Assembly: GCA_914767715.1 (NCBI GenBank) | Contig: OU612066.1 | Coordinates: forward strand, 3,851,001 to 3,911,000 | Direction of reading: 5' to 3' | Source: Membranipora membranacea | Lineage: Eukaryota; Bryozoa; Gymnolaemata; Cheilostomatida; Membraniporidae | DNA: 60,000 bases | Shown: one piece after another, positions 1 to 10,574 of the stretch | Layout: each line of letters begins with the position of its first letter | How positions within the stretch are numbered: the stretch's first letter is position 1 | Notes under the pieces: model-generated | What the model was told of the DNA's origin: nothing | Databases searched by the model: none | Seen by the model: only the letters and a program-made list of their open reading frames with translations | Translations under genes and position numbers: made by a program

Positions 1-745
1 GGTACTATGTCTATATCTGTGTTACCTAGCGCTCTCTCTTCAGTATTCGAATATATGAGACTCGAGTCCATCTGCTGATCCAGTTCTAGAGTCACTGCTA
101 TGTGTGGTACCCTCATCGTATGTTTAACTGTCATTTGCAGAGCTGGACCGTGGTCGCACACATCGACATCAGTCTTCCTGTATAAATCTCGGTTTCTGTC
201 ATAATTTACTTACCAAATCCAGTGATATATCTTATAAGTCCATTCCTCTTCTAGCATGCTCCGCTATATTTTATCCTTAACTAATAGCAAGAGCTGGTAT
301 GGAGATAAAACCCTTTCTTTTGTTGTTGGATCACAAAATGTCGATTGAGTGAGATGTGAATTTATCATCATGAATTGTGAGCTTCACGAAGCATGGGTTG
401 TCTGGTATTTCAGCCAGTTTCAGGTTATTAATTTCAGAGTAGAAGGAGTTGATATGAATGACTGCCATAAGATCTTGTTCTGGCTCAAAAAACAAAGTTG
501 ATAGCCCTACTCCTGCTGAATCTCTGGAGAGGGCAAGTACTCCTTCAGCCATGTTGCCTGTGTCCAGCAGTTGCGGCCTGTATTTCTTTAAGGCATATTC
601 TAGTAATTGGGTACTAAACTTTCTGACTTCTTTTGGTTCTATCGACACAGCTGATCCGGGTAGATAGGTAAGGTCTCTGAAGTTGTCCAGCAAGCACACC
701 AAGATATTCTTGTGCTCAAGTCCACTACAAAAATTAGCACTATGG
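1..745 (-). pseudogene. Broken Mab-21/cGAS-like exon, paralogue of the gene at 4417-8090
   Basis: The minus strand aligns end to end with bases 7333-8075 of the intact Mab-21-like exon. The start (residues like NFCSGLEHKNILVCLLDNFR), the G-S motif region (DTGNMAEGVLA, with Ser changed to Asn) and the EPEQDLMAVI block are all readable. One extra base near 325 shifts the frame after SIDIL. The shifted frame then meets stops at about 264 and 212. No ATG aligns with the start of the intact copy. The left window edge cuts the copy, so a second exon, if present, lies outside. Seen: the frameshift, the stops and the lost Ser. Inferred: a non-functional duplicate. A sequencing error could explain one lesion but not all of them. 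Confidence 0.85.
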
Positions 746-1064
746 ACATAGAAAATACAAAAGACAAGTGGCAGGCACAGTCATATGATTTCCATAGTTC
801 GAATAAGCACATCAAGATTGTCATCTTCTTTGGTACGTACATTGTAGTTGGCTGTCATAGGTGTAGAGTTTTATAAAAACTCCAAAACTCTGTTAGGTTA
901 TGGGATCAACGAACTTGTTCATTGGTGGAACTTGTGGAGGAAAATAAAAGTTCAAATAACAACTGCCATCAAATCGTGTAGTACACAGAAACAACTAATA
1001 ATACAAAATTAAAACATAATAAATTTTCAGATAAATCAGTAAGTGACATACAATCTTCAAATAA

Positions 1065-1551
1065 ATGCAATTAGATGGCATAGAAATTGAATTATGTGAT
1101 AATGTTAAGTACCTTGGAGTTTTAATTGATAATAAATTACGTTTTGAGTCTCATGTTGATAATCTTGTTACCAAAGCCTCTCAGAGGATGCATATTATAA
1201 GAATCTTTGTCACACTAGTACCAAACTTCTCTCATCAATGCTATTTAAAAGTTTTATTGTTTCTATTCTTACATACTGTCTGCCTGTTTTGTCTCCTCCA
1301 TTTATGCTAAAGATAAGAAACGACTGAGAAAGTTTTTCAAAGACGCTAATAATCTGAATATTCCAAACATAAGTGACCTTGATGGCATTATAGATAATAG
1401 AACCAAAAACCTGATACTGAACTACATACTTGATGACCATTTCATAAATGACTTTTTACAAAAGCTTCCATCAGGAAGATACAGGCCAATAAAATATAGG
1501 TCTTCTTGGGGGAGAGAAGCTTATTCGCTGGTTAATACACATCCAAGATAA
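1065..1551 (+). mobile_element. 3' coding tail of a degenerate non-LTR retrotransposon
   Basis: Bases 1065-1230 read NVKYLGVLIDNKLRFESHV followed by a Lys/Arg-rich helix. This is the segment that follows the catalytic core in many LINE reverse transcriptases (Y-L-G-x-x-[IL]-D-x-x-L-x-[FW]-x-x-H). After a frame change, 1312-1551 gives an open C-terminal tail ending NTHPR and TAA, with a basic segment (SGRYRPIKYRSSWGRE). The catalytic core is absent, so this is a 5'-truncated, frame-disrupted insertion. A long fold-back repeat begins about 140 bases downstream. The clade is not determined. Confidence 0.7.
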
Positions 1552-1690
1552 TAAATCAATAAATGGTTTATAGGCATTTATTGAAGGAGAGGCACTCAAT
1601 AAAACCTGTTCGTGATAAAACCTGCTTGAGTTAATTTTGGACCCCTTAGCTAATAGCTCTATTATTGGCTAAAAATAATTTCATAAAAAA

Positions 1691-2369
1691 GAATCCATAG
1701 AAGGACTCGGCACTTTCTTTTATTGTCTCACTTTAAAGCAGTTTTAAGCAACAACAAAACTACCAGAATCGGAATTATTGAGGTTAGTGTACTATATTTC
1801 TATAATCATTTTTGATTGATTGATTGGTTTATTTGTCACTCACATACAAGTATGTTGCGAAATTCGGTGTTTGATACACTGCTGTTCAAATGGAGTAAAG
1901 AGAAAAAAAAGTACATGAAGAAAAACTGACATCTAATCGTGGATTGGGTTTAAATAATATTATTGAGGGATAAAATCATGTTGCGTAAAAAAATGTTGCG
2001 TAAAAAAATGCCTCTCCTTCAATAAATGCCTATGATTCATTTATAAGCAAGCTTATACTATGTCCTTCTATTTTTACGCAACATGATTTTATCCCTCGAT
2101 AAGATTATTTAAACCCAATCTACGATTAGATGTCAGTTTTTCTTCATGTACTTTTTTTTCTCTTTGCTCCGTTTGAACAGCAGTGTATCAAACACCGAAT
2201 TTTGCAACATACTTCTATGTGAGTGACAGATAAACCAATCAATCAATCAAAAATGATTATAGAAATAGTACACTAACCTCAATAATTCCCATTCTGGTAG
2301 TTTTGTTGTTACATAAAACTGCTTTAAAGTGTGACAATAAAAGGAAGTGCCAGTCCTTCTATGGATTCT
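1691..2369. repeat. Long inverted (fold-back) repeat with about 300-base arms
   Basis: Bases 1691-1990 and 2071-2369 are reverse complements with scattered mismatches. The left arm starts gaatccatagaaggactcgg and the right arm ends cagtccttctatggattc. The inner ends are gataaaatcatgttgcgtaa and its complement. The loop (about 1991-2070) also contains the complement of 1567-1595 (aggcatttattgaaggagagg), so the fold-back extends into the tail of the preceding retrotransposon. No coding capacity is seen. It resembles a non-autonomous fold-back element or two opposed copies of one element. Confidence 0.8.
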
Positions 2370-4416
2370 ATGAGTGTGAAAAGATCAGGAAGGATTGAGG
2401 CTTACTGACTAATTACCACCAATTAGTTCTTTGTTTATGCCTTTCGCTTTAAAAATGTATCACACTTTTGAGATTAAAGTTGTTACTTTTTCTCAATTTG
2501 TCATCATTTTTTTGTTTGACTTTTTGTTGATAATTATAATGGTTTGTTTGTGTCTTGTTTTCAAAGATTTTTCAATATTGGGTTTTAATTTTTTTTAGTT
2601 TTTTAAAAATTTACCTCAAAATATGATCATTGAAATACCGTTCAAATAAATAAATTTCATCGCAGTTTAAATGTTGCCTATTTGGAATCTGTTTTAATTT
2701 GCTGCCCTGATTAGAACCGATCGATAGGGAGAAGTGAAATATCGGTATTAACCATCCACATCTGAAAAAACGATGATGTGAGGCCAGATAAAAGCCAGAG
2801 ATATGCGATGAAGTTGCCAAACAAAGGTTTATTAGCTGCCTCCACTATTTAATGCTCTTTTGAATGACATTTTGTGTTGGGTTCTAATTCATATCACTGT
2901 ACAGCATACCACAAAATGCTCAACAATATTCAACTACAATGAAAATGAAATAAACTGCCTGCATTGACAAGCTTGGTTGGGGGGGCCCCTGCCAACCAAG
3001 TAGTTTTGTACCTAGCAATCGGAATTGCCTTCTTTTGTAGCATCGAGGAATAACTCCCGTTTAGAAAGTAATTGTAGTTCACGTACAACTGTTTATGAGG
3101 ATACATCTAAGGATGGGGCTATAAAAAGCCAAACATCTCATTAGTTTATTCAGACTGCAGCAATGTTCACAATAATGAGCGATTCTGTGACTTATTCTTT
3201 TTTTTAAACCACTTGAGATTTTATTGACTTGATCCTGATCATATTGAAGTTACTTTAATGAATTTAAAACTCACCTGGAATCTGTTTCCAAATTAGTTTA
3301 GTGTGCAAACATTACCTGGGTTTGTGGTATGGGCATTCAATCAACAACTGCATCAACCAGATTAGGCATAAGTTTGACTGGATCCCAATTGTTGCGACTG
3401 AGATACCACTGTGTTTGTGTTACCCTCTGACTAGACAGGTGTTGTGACTGCTCTAGAGATAACAGAAACTATCACAGTCCTACATCTATACAATACAGTA
3501 TGAGTCTAGTGAGTAATTCAGAATTGAGTAAAATGGTTATTTCACTTCCCACTGAAGTATAGATGATTCAAATTACCAATCATTTTTATTGTACCATATT
3601 TGTTTAATAAGGCTCCATGATTCTGCTAACTAAGTGCATGGATAAAGAGACCCTCATGATTTCTCTATTGACGGAGTATGTCATCACGGTTCCCCTCCCC
3701 TTCCAAGGGTGGAGGCAGTGTTGGGATTGAGCCTCAGACAATAGGCATGATCAATGATAATTTTGAGCATTTACCATATGCCAGTGCAGGTAGAGGTCAC
3801 GTTTTACACAATGAACTTGTGTTTTGGAGTTACCCCTCATGCTCCCAAATAAGGTCATTTCAAGACTCATTACTAAGTCTATTGTCAATTGTCATACTTG
3901 ATCTAGGTACGGCTGAAGTATTGCTGTTCTCTGTCTGTGCCATAAATGAGCTACTCTTCAAGGTTCATTTTTCTGTCCTTGGGGAAAATAAAAAGGCCAT
4001 AATATACGTAAGTATCATATCTATCTGTATGATAACTGAATCATTGCGGAGCACGTGAGTAATATGCTTAAAAATCATCTGGTACCGAAAAAATATAAAT
4101 AACAAAATGGTAATAATAGCAATAGTCATCGACAATATAACACTCTGACAAAGCTCAGAGAAGATTTGGTGTGAAATGATACGTAAAGACTGAATGGTGA
4201 TTTAGTTATTTAGATGTGGTGAATTGAATCAAATTGAAATGTTCATCAGAGTGAGAGCTCTTGCATGGGTTGGTATCGACACAGAAGAGCCCTCACACAA
4301 AAACATGTTACCCATATGCGTATACATGGGTCAGGTACTAATGAATGTCTTTAATTGAATATGGAGCAACTTAGTAACAAAGCAGCAACACTCTGCTTTG
4401 TATAGGATATGCATCG
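2370..4416. other. Non-coding stretch, no gene recognised
   Basis: This is AT-rich sequence without a supported exon. A short inverted repeat around 2968-2999 (cttggttggggggg / ccaaccaag) is the only local structure noted. The open frame at 3678-4058 (+) has no recognisable domain and no splice support. Confidence 0.5.
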
Positions 4417-7400
4417 TTAATGACCACTGGCTCCTGCCATATTTTTGAAAAATCGTTTCCTGTCTTCATAAGTGGTGGGTATTTGAACAGCATCATCTTC
4501 ATGAACGTGTGTGTCAAACTTGTGCCGTAAGAGAGTTTGAGCTAACACAACCTTGTCCTCAGATCCCGGTCTCCAACAAATGTTTCCTGTGTAGAACATC
4601 TCGAGAAGTTCTGCTTTTGTAGCTTCTGAAATCAACGGTCTTTCTATAACAGGTGAGCGTCTTACTGCAACAAGTTTGTCAGCAAAGGTAGATAAGAATT
4701 CAGGCTGGATACTGTCGAACAGATTGACCTCTCGTATGAAGTAGTGTGGACATGATTTTGCAGCTATACAGCCTATCAAATCATCGAGCAAACCTTAAAA
4801 TAAAAGTCAATAACAGTTAGTTCCTTCTTGCCTTTAATATTATAACAATGCAGCTAGAAAAGTTTTTCTCTCAAAAAAATGCGGAATATGCGTCCTTGAA
4901 CTATGCCGAATCGGATAGGAAAAATTGGATGCTATGGATTTGTAAATATGAAGTAAATATGGAATTCAAATGTTTGGGAGGCTCTTCTATAGATAAAAAT
5001 GATTGGCTGCTGCGGCATCATAGTTTGTTAATTCCATATCCTAAAAAATACGCTGCCGGAGTTTTGTCCTATCACAAGCCTTATGTACAGGTACTCAAAA
5101 ATAAAGAGTATCTCAAATTTTCTTCATTATGTAACAGTGTAATGGAAATGATAGATTCAATAACTTGAGTCAAAATACTGTGTACTTGTCTTCTGTCTGG
5201 CACAAGGAAAGACATGTGACAACATGGAAAGACATGCTGACAAGCTGGAAAGACAGCTAAAACTCACTAGAAGGTGTCCCAGCGATGGGCCATGTAAGAC
5301 CAACAACACTAACACGTACGCTGTGTTGCATAGTATAGTAATTGCATAGTAATCTAAATTCAAAAGTGGGAGATTTCAATTTACAGCAATACTGCACCGC
5401 ATCGTGGTGTTTGGGGGGTGTGTGAAGCACTCAAGCGATCCACCTGAGGGCTTAGAGGGGTGATCACCCAAAAGGCCACTGGCCAAAAAGCCATTGGCCA
5501 TAAAGCCACTGGCCATAAAGCCACAGACCAAAGGGCCACTGGTCATAAGGCCACTGGTTCAATGGTTACATAATAGAAGCCTGATATCAATTTTCCACTG
5601 ACATGTTTTTTGGTAGAGGTTTGTATTGTCCACAAGAGTTTAGTTTTTGTTTAGTATCATGCGATAATCAAAATGGATCACAGGGTGCATTGGGTAAAAA
5701 TGATATTTAAAATCTTTCCGTGTGAATATAAATTATTGTCATTATTACGAAATAAAGAAGTAAAAAAAAATACGCCGCTGTCTCCTCTCAGTGCAGCATT
5801 TCTTCAATCTAAAAGTGCTGACTGTTTGCTTGTGATGACTTTAATTTGTCCATCAAGACACATTATAATGTATTAATTGGGGGTTACGTTACAGAAAAAA
5901 TGTGTGAGAAGATGTGCGGGTGGAGTCATTAAAAATAATTATTTGCAAAGGGTGGGTGGGATCTTTTCTAACTTTGCTAAAATGGGAATCAGTGAGTAGA
6001 CATAAAAAATCATTGATAATAATGCCATATCAAGAGCTAGAATTTTGTTTTACAGGCCCAAAAACATGTCAATGGAAAGTTTATATCTGACTTCTATTAT
6101 GTAAAAATTGAACCAGTGGCTTTTTTGGCAGTGGCTTTTTGGACAGTGGCTTTATGACCAGTGGCTTTTTGGACAGTGGCTTTATGACCAGTGGCTTTTT
6201 TGGTCAGTGGCCTTATGGGTAGTGGCCTTTTGACCAGTGGCCTTATGACCAGTGGCCTTTTGGCCAGTGGCCTTATGACCAGTGGCCTTTTTGCCAGTGG
6301 CTTTATGGGTAGTGGCCTTTTGGCCAGTGGCCTTATGACCAGTGGTTTTTTGGCCAGTGGCTTTATGGCCAGTTGCTTTATGGCCAGTGGCTTTTTGGCA
6401 GTGGCCTTTTGACCCGAAATCCTTAGAGGCGGTGTGAGCCCCCAATCAAGATGGGATGGAGCCCTGGCTGCTGATGCTCTGAGAGTGTTGCTAGCCACAA
6501 GGTAGGGCTGAAAAAGCATATTTGTTGCAAAATAATATCATGTTTGTACTAAAAGATTAAACTGAGGTGAAATACACTTTAAAGGTGCTGCTTTCTCTCA
6601 AATGTTGCTACAAGTATAATCGGAGAGGCACTGATTCTTCCCGCTTTATCGGTACTCGAACCATTTTGAGTATTATAAAAATTAGAGTGCATAGATTTCA
6701 ACTAGATTTCACCAGGATTCGTTTTAAGAGATATTTTGTGGGATATGAATCCATTGGGTGATGCTTTCTAAACATGTGATCAATGTGTGCAAACTTGGCA
6801 TATTAACATTGAGACATAGATTCCGGCATTATACCGGATCACGTTTGAAGTAATTTGTCTACATTCCGGTTGTTCCTACTCTACTGGTGAACCCCTGGCG
6901 GCTCAAAGGGGGCAACTTCACATGTAGGCAAATTAGATCATCCAAGCTAAATATAACCTACCCAGAACACAGTGTGCTAATTTATCCCAGCTCCAGTACT
7001 CTGGTGGAAGCCTCTCACAGGCCCAGAACGTGATACTCTTAAGATGATAGCTGTTGATGACTTTGGGTCTGTGAATGATGTGTTTTACTATGTATTTGAA
7101 TATCCTGTGAGCAAAGTTACGGCATGGCAAGTCTTTTCTGGTAAATATCTCTATTTCTGCAGAAGAAAACGAAAATCGCCAGTCAGTCATGATATCGCCG
7201 TGTTTTGGAGGTTTGCAAACCACCATAACTCCACCAGAGACTATTTTCTGTACAAAGTCCACTGGAGGCCACAGCCGTTTCCTAGAAACCCATTCTGCAG
7301 CGTTTTTAGGCCATAGAGGTAGATGGAGTGCAGGTACTATGTCTATATCTGTGTTACCTAGCGCTCTCTCTTCAGTATTCGAATATATGAGACTGGAGTC

Positions 7401-8090
7401 CATCTGCTGACCCGTGTTTGGTATGAAGGCCATAACAGGAACCATCATGGTATGTTCAACTGTCATTTGCAGAGCTGGACCATGGTCGCTCACTTCCACT
7501 TCTGTTTTCCTGTAACTTATCATTTTGTTCTTGCCATAATTCCTATCCCAAATCCAGTGATATATCTTACCAGCCCATTCATCTTCTAACATGCTCTGTT
7601 GTATTTTGCCTTTAACTAGAAGCGAAAACTGGTATGGTGATAACAATATCTCTTTCACGGTCTCATCAAAGATCTCGATAGGGGAGGATGTCAGGTTTTC
7701 CTTAAGAATAGCAAGCCTCACAAAGCAAGGATTTTCTGGTATTTCACACAGTTTCAGTTTGCTTGTTTCAGAGTAGAACGTGTTGATAGGAATGACTACC
7801 ATAAGATCTTGCTCTGGCTCAAAAAAAGATGTTCCGTCTATTTCTGTTGGTTCTCTATAGACAGCAAGAACTCCTTCAGCCATGCTGCCTGTGTCCATCA
7901 GGCGGGGTTTGTTTTCTTTTAATGCAAACTCAAGTAATTCTGTACTGAAATTTCTAACTTCTTGCGACTTTCCTATCAATGCTGAGCCAGCAATATAAAC
8001 AAGGTCTCTGAAGTTATTCAGCAAGTTCACCAAGATGTTCTTGTGCTCGAGTCCACTACAGAAGTCTATATTCTGTCCGGTAGCAGCCAT
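4417..8090 (-). CDS. Mab-21 domain nucleotidyltransferase, cGAS-like receptor family (501 aa)
   Basis: Two exons, 8090-6962 and 4793-4417, join in phase. The donor is CTG-G|GTAGGT and the acceptor TTTTAAG|GT, giving HCVLGLLDDLIGC across the junction. The family includes cGAS, which makes cyclic dinucleotides on sensing nucleic acid, and Mab-21 proteins, many with no known enzyme activity. Residues 68-69 are the G-S motif (DTGSMAEG), E93 and D95 lie in EPEQDLMVV, and D250 lies in TDIDIVPAL. These match the positions of the cGAS metal-binding acids. HGPALQMTV (203-211) is typical of Mab-21 proteins, and the C-terminal exon (RLPPEYWSWDKLAHC, PHYFIREVNLF) is the helical lobe. No cGAS-type His-Cys zinc ribbon is visible. 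Length is normal for the family. Catalysis and ligand are inferred. The 2.17-kb intron contains a fold-back element. Confidence 0.9.
5466..6425. repeat. Fold-back element with minisatellite arms, inside the Mab-21-like intron
   Basis: The left arm (5466-5625) has copies of a roughly 15-base unit (ccactggccataaag) followed by tggttcaatggttacataatagaag and a segment near gacatgttttttgg. The right arm (6050-6425) is the reverse complement in the same order, with about 20 units of the type agtggctttatgacc. The units vary between 'atgg', 'atgacc' and 'ttttggc' cores. The middle (5630-6050) shows no recognisable gene. Open frames across the right arm (6097-6519 and 6182-6445) are products of the repeat. 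Tandem units within inverted arms match the architecture of Foldback-type DNA elements. Confidence 0.75.
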
Positions 8091-10574
8091 GATTAATATT
8101 GAGTCATGAAAGAAGGATTGCTAGTAACTAGTCTACTGGAACATAGCCAGTAAATTGAAAGCTTAGCAAACACAAACATTGTATCACATTGCTATTGGCG
8201 GCTGGAGATATACAATGCAGTATAAACTGAGCAGGATCAACAAAGTATCATAGACCTGCAGGCAAAGGGTAGTGTGAAGCTACTGGCAAATCCATATCAT
8301 TACAATAGGTTGATTAATAATCGACCTATTGTAATGATCATGTAGAATAGTATAATCAATGAACTAAACTAATCAATGAACTAAAGGTTCATTGGTATAA
8401 TCGCGATTATACCAATGAACTAAACCTTTAGTTTATTGATTAGTTTAGTTCATTGATTATACTATTCTACATGATTTTTATGTAGATGAGTCATGAGGGT
8501 TTTCCGGTGACTAATTTCATGGCCATCATGTAACATGGGCAGGCTGTTCACCCAGGCTAGGCCTCATGGATGTGACGTGGTCAGGAAGAATTTCTACCTG
8601 GTGCTGCCATGTATCAATTGATCACATGAACCAAATCCCTTTTTTCATTGAGCCTATTACTCAATCCCAGTATTGTCACCTGATGGGCCAATATTATTTA
8701 CACAGACTGTTTTAGTGGACGTCAATAACGATGTTGCTTTCGACTGTTGCTATTAACATTAATAAAAAGGAGGTTGAAATAGTGCGAAGACTGTAGCTAT
8801 TGCAATATTTTTGTATACGATATAAGTATATGAATATCTCTCCTTGGGAAATGATGTGCAGGAATGTAAAGTTGAATAGAGTAGAGACGTAGTTAGATGT
8901 CATCTGGTTCAATGACTTTTTCCCGTAAATGGCAGTCAAATATTTAGCAAGCAAGACCAAAAGCATGTTCTATCAAAAAATAATGTCAAGACAGCCCCTC
9001 TGTGGATACAAAATAGTTGAAACAAGGCAGCATTGGATTGTATTTTCCTTGCAGTGTTATCCACATGATCATCCATGACAATGACCGATCCTAATATCAA
9101 CATATCATAATACTGTTGGAAAGCTGCCATGCTACTGAATATAAATACCTGAACAAAAACTGGATTAGATGACTTTGTGTCATTTAAGTGAGGAAACGAG
9201 GTGGAAAACGCTGTTTTTGTTAATGCAGCTGGAGGAGGCAAATTAATTGCACGAAATTCCAAAACATGCGGTATGTTATTTTAGAGATTGATTTCATCAC
9301 ATAGTTCGGGTTGGTATAATATAGTCTAAAGTCAAGTCTAAAGTCTGGTCTAAAGTCTAGTCTAAAGTCTAGTCTAAAGTGACTTTTTACATCAAATCAT
9401 ATAAGGTTTTTTATTTTTGTGAAGTGGTGAAAATATTATGCAAAACTTAAATCATTGTTTTGGAACAGATCATAGCTTTGATACAAAATTAATTAAGATT
9501 CACTGTAGGAGTAATCTTCAAATGACACACAAGCTGACTTTCAACAATGAAGGTTGCATATAGCTATGACAATAGACTATCGAATGCAGCTAATATTTGT
9601 GTCACTATTATATTATGATCGAAAAAAAATTTGGAAGATCGCCCAAAAACGGCTAGATTTGAGCCTTATTGAGTCATTATAGGGCGTCCTTTGGCTACAA
9701 ATCCAGGAAAAATGATTATGCAATGAAGAATTCTGTTGGCATTTCCTGTGTATCATGGTTAATAAATGTGGCTTTGTATGTGAGAACCTTCAAATAGGTT
9801 TTTGCACCTCCACGCTATGGTCTTGTGGATACCATTTTTGACATAAGGCCTATACAATGATGACAAAACCTGTTTGCCCAAAATGGTAAATGTTGATAGC
9901 GTTATACTAGTTTCAGTGTTTGAATGTAAAAATGTGAAAATCATTAATAGTTTTGGCCAAAAGCCTTCGATCGGTTCCAGATCATTGATTGAAATTTCAC
10001 ATGTTTTTACCAATCAACAAAAATCATTCATTTATGATGTGATGTCACTTCAGACTAGTCATACATTAATTAAACCCAAATAGTAAAACGAGCCTAATCC
10101 ATGAGAATACAATTCACCTGTTTTTTAATTTCTAGCAATCATCCTGACTCTGCCATTTGCATTAACAAAAACAGCGTTTTCCGTCTCGAAACATCAAACT
10201 TCAGTTGTTAGCTCGCATAGTTCCAATCATTGTAAACGTTGATAACTGGAGGCTCAGTTAAGCTATAAGTTATGTCCTCATGACCAGAAAGGGGACAACA
10301 CAGATTAGTTTTCTTTAAAAAATATTCTGAAGTTCCTAATATTGCTCTAAGTCTTTGGTATCAACTTAGCAAATTACAAGTTCAATTATGGACAGTAATT
10401 AGAACATTGACTGAACAATAAAATATTTGTTCCAAGATTTAACAGTTTATTAAAATAATTAAGTGATGATACAAGGGCTGAAAATATCAAGGTTGCAGGA
10501 GCCACTTAGCCAGTATGTAGGCTCTTATTGACTGGTGGGTATGAGGGAGTCGGTGCCAGGTCAGACTGTATTTT
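8091..10574. other. Intergenic stretch between Mab-21-like gene and MFS gene
   Basis: No supported exon is seen. It contains the palindromes at 8297-8475 and a short tandem array at about 9325-9380 based on agtctaaagtct. The remainder is AT-rich. Confidence 0.5.
8297..8475. repeat. Two adjacent palindromes
   Basis: The first (8297-8337) is tcattacaataggttgatt and its complement. The second (8337-8475) is a near-perfect palindrome centred on tcgcga at about 8403. Its arms, atcatgtagaatagtataat outside and ggttcattggtataat inside, differ by one 5-base insertion in the right arm. No gene is involved. It could extrude a cruciform or be a small fold-back insertion. Confidence 0.8.

Noticed and set aside
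3678-4058. 126-residue plus-strand open frame
   Set aside because: No recognisable domain, odd mixture of segments, and no splice or neighbour support.
4848-5168. 106-residue plus-strand open frame inside the Mab-21-like intron
   Set aside because: Composition is protein-like, but no family, no promoter and no second exon were found; kept as unsupported.
6097-6519. Long minus-strand open frame rich in K-P-L-A repeats, and overlapping frames
   Set aside because: It is produced by the 15-base tandem unit of the fold-back arm, and the same repeat is open in three frames.
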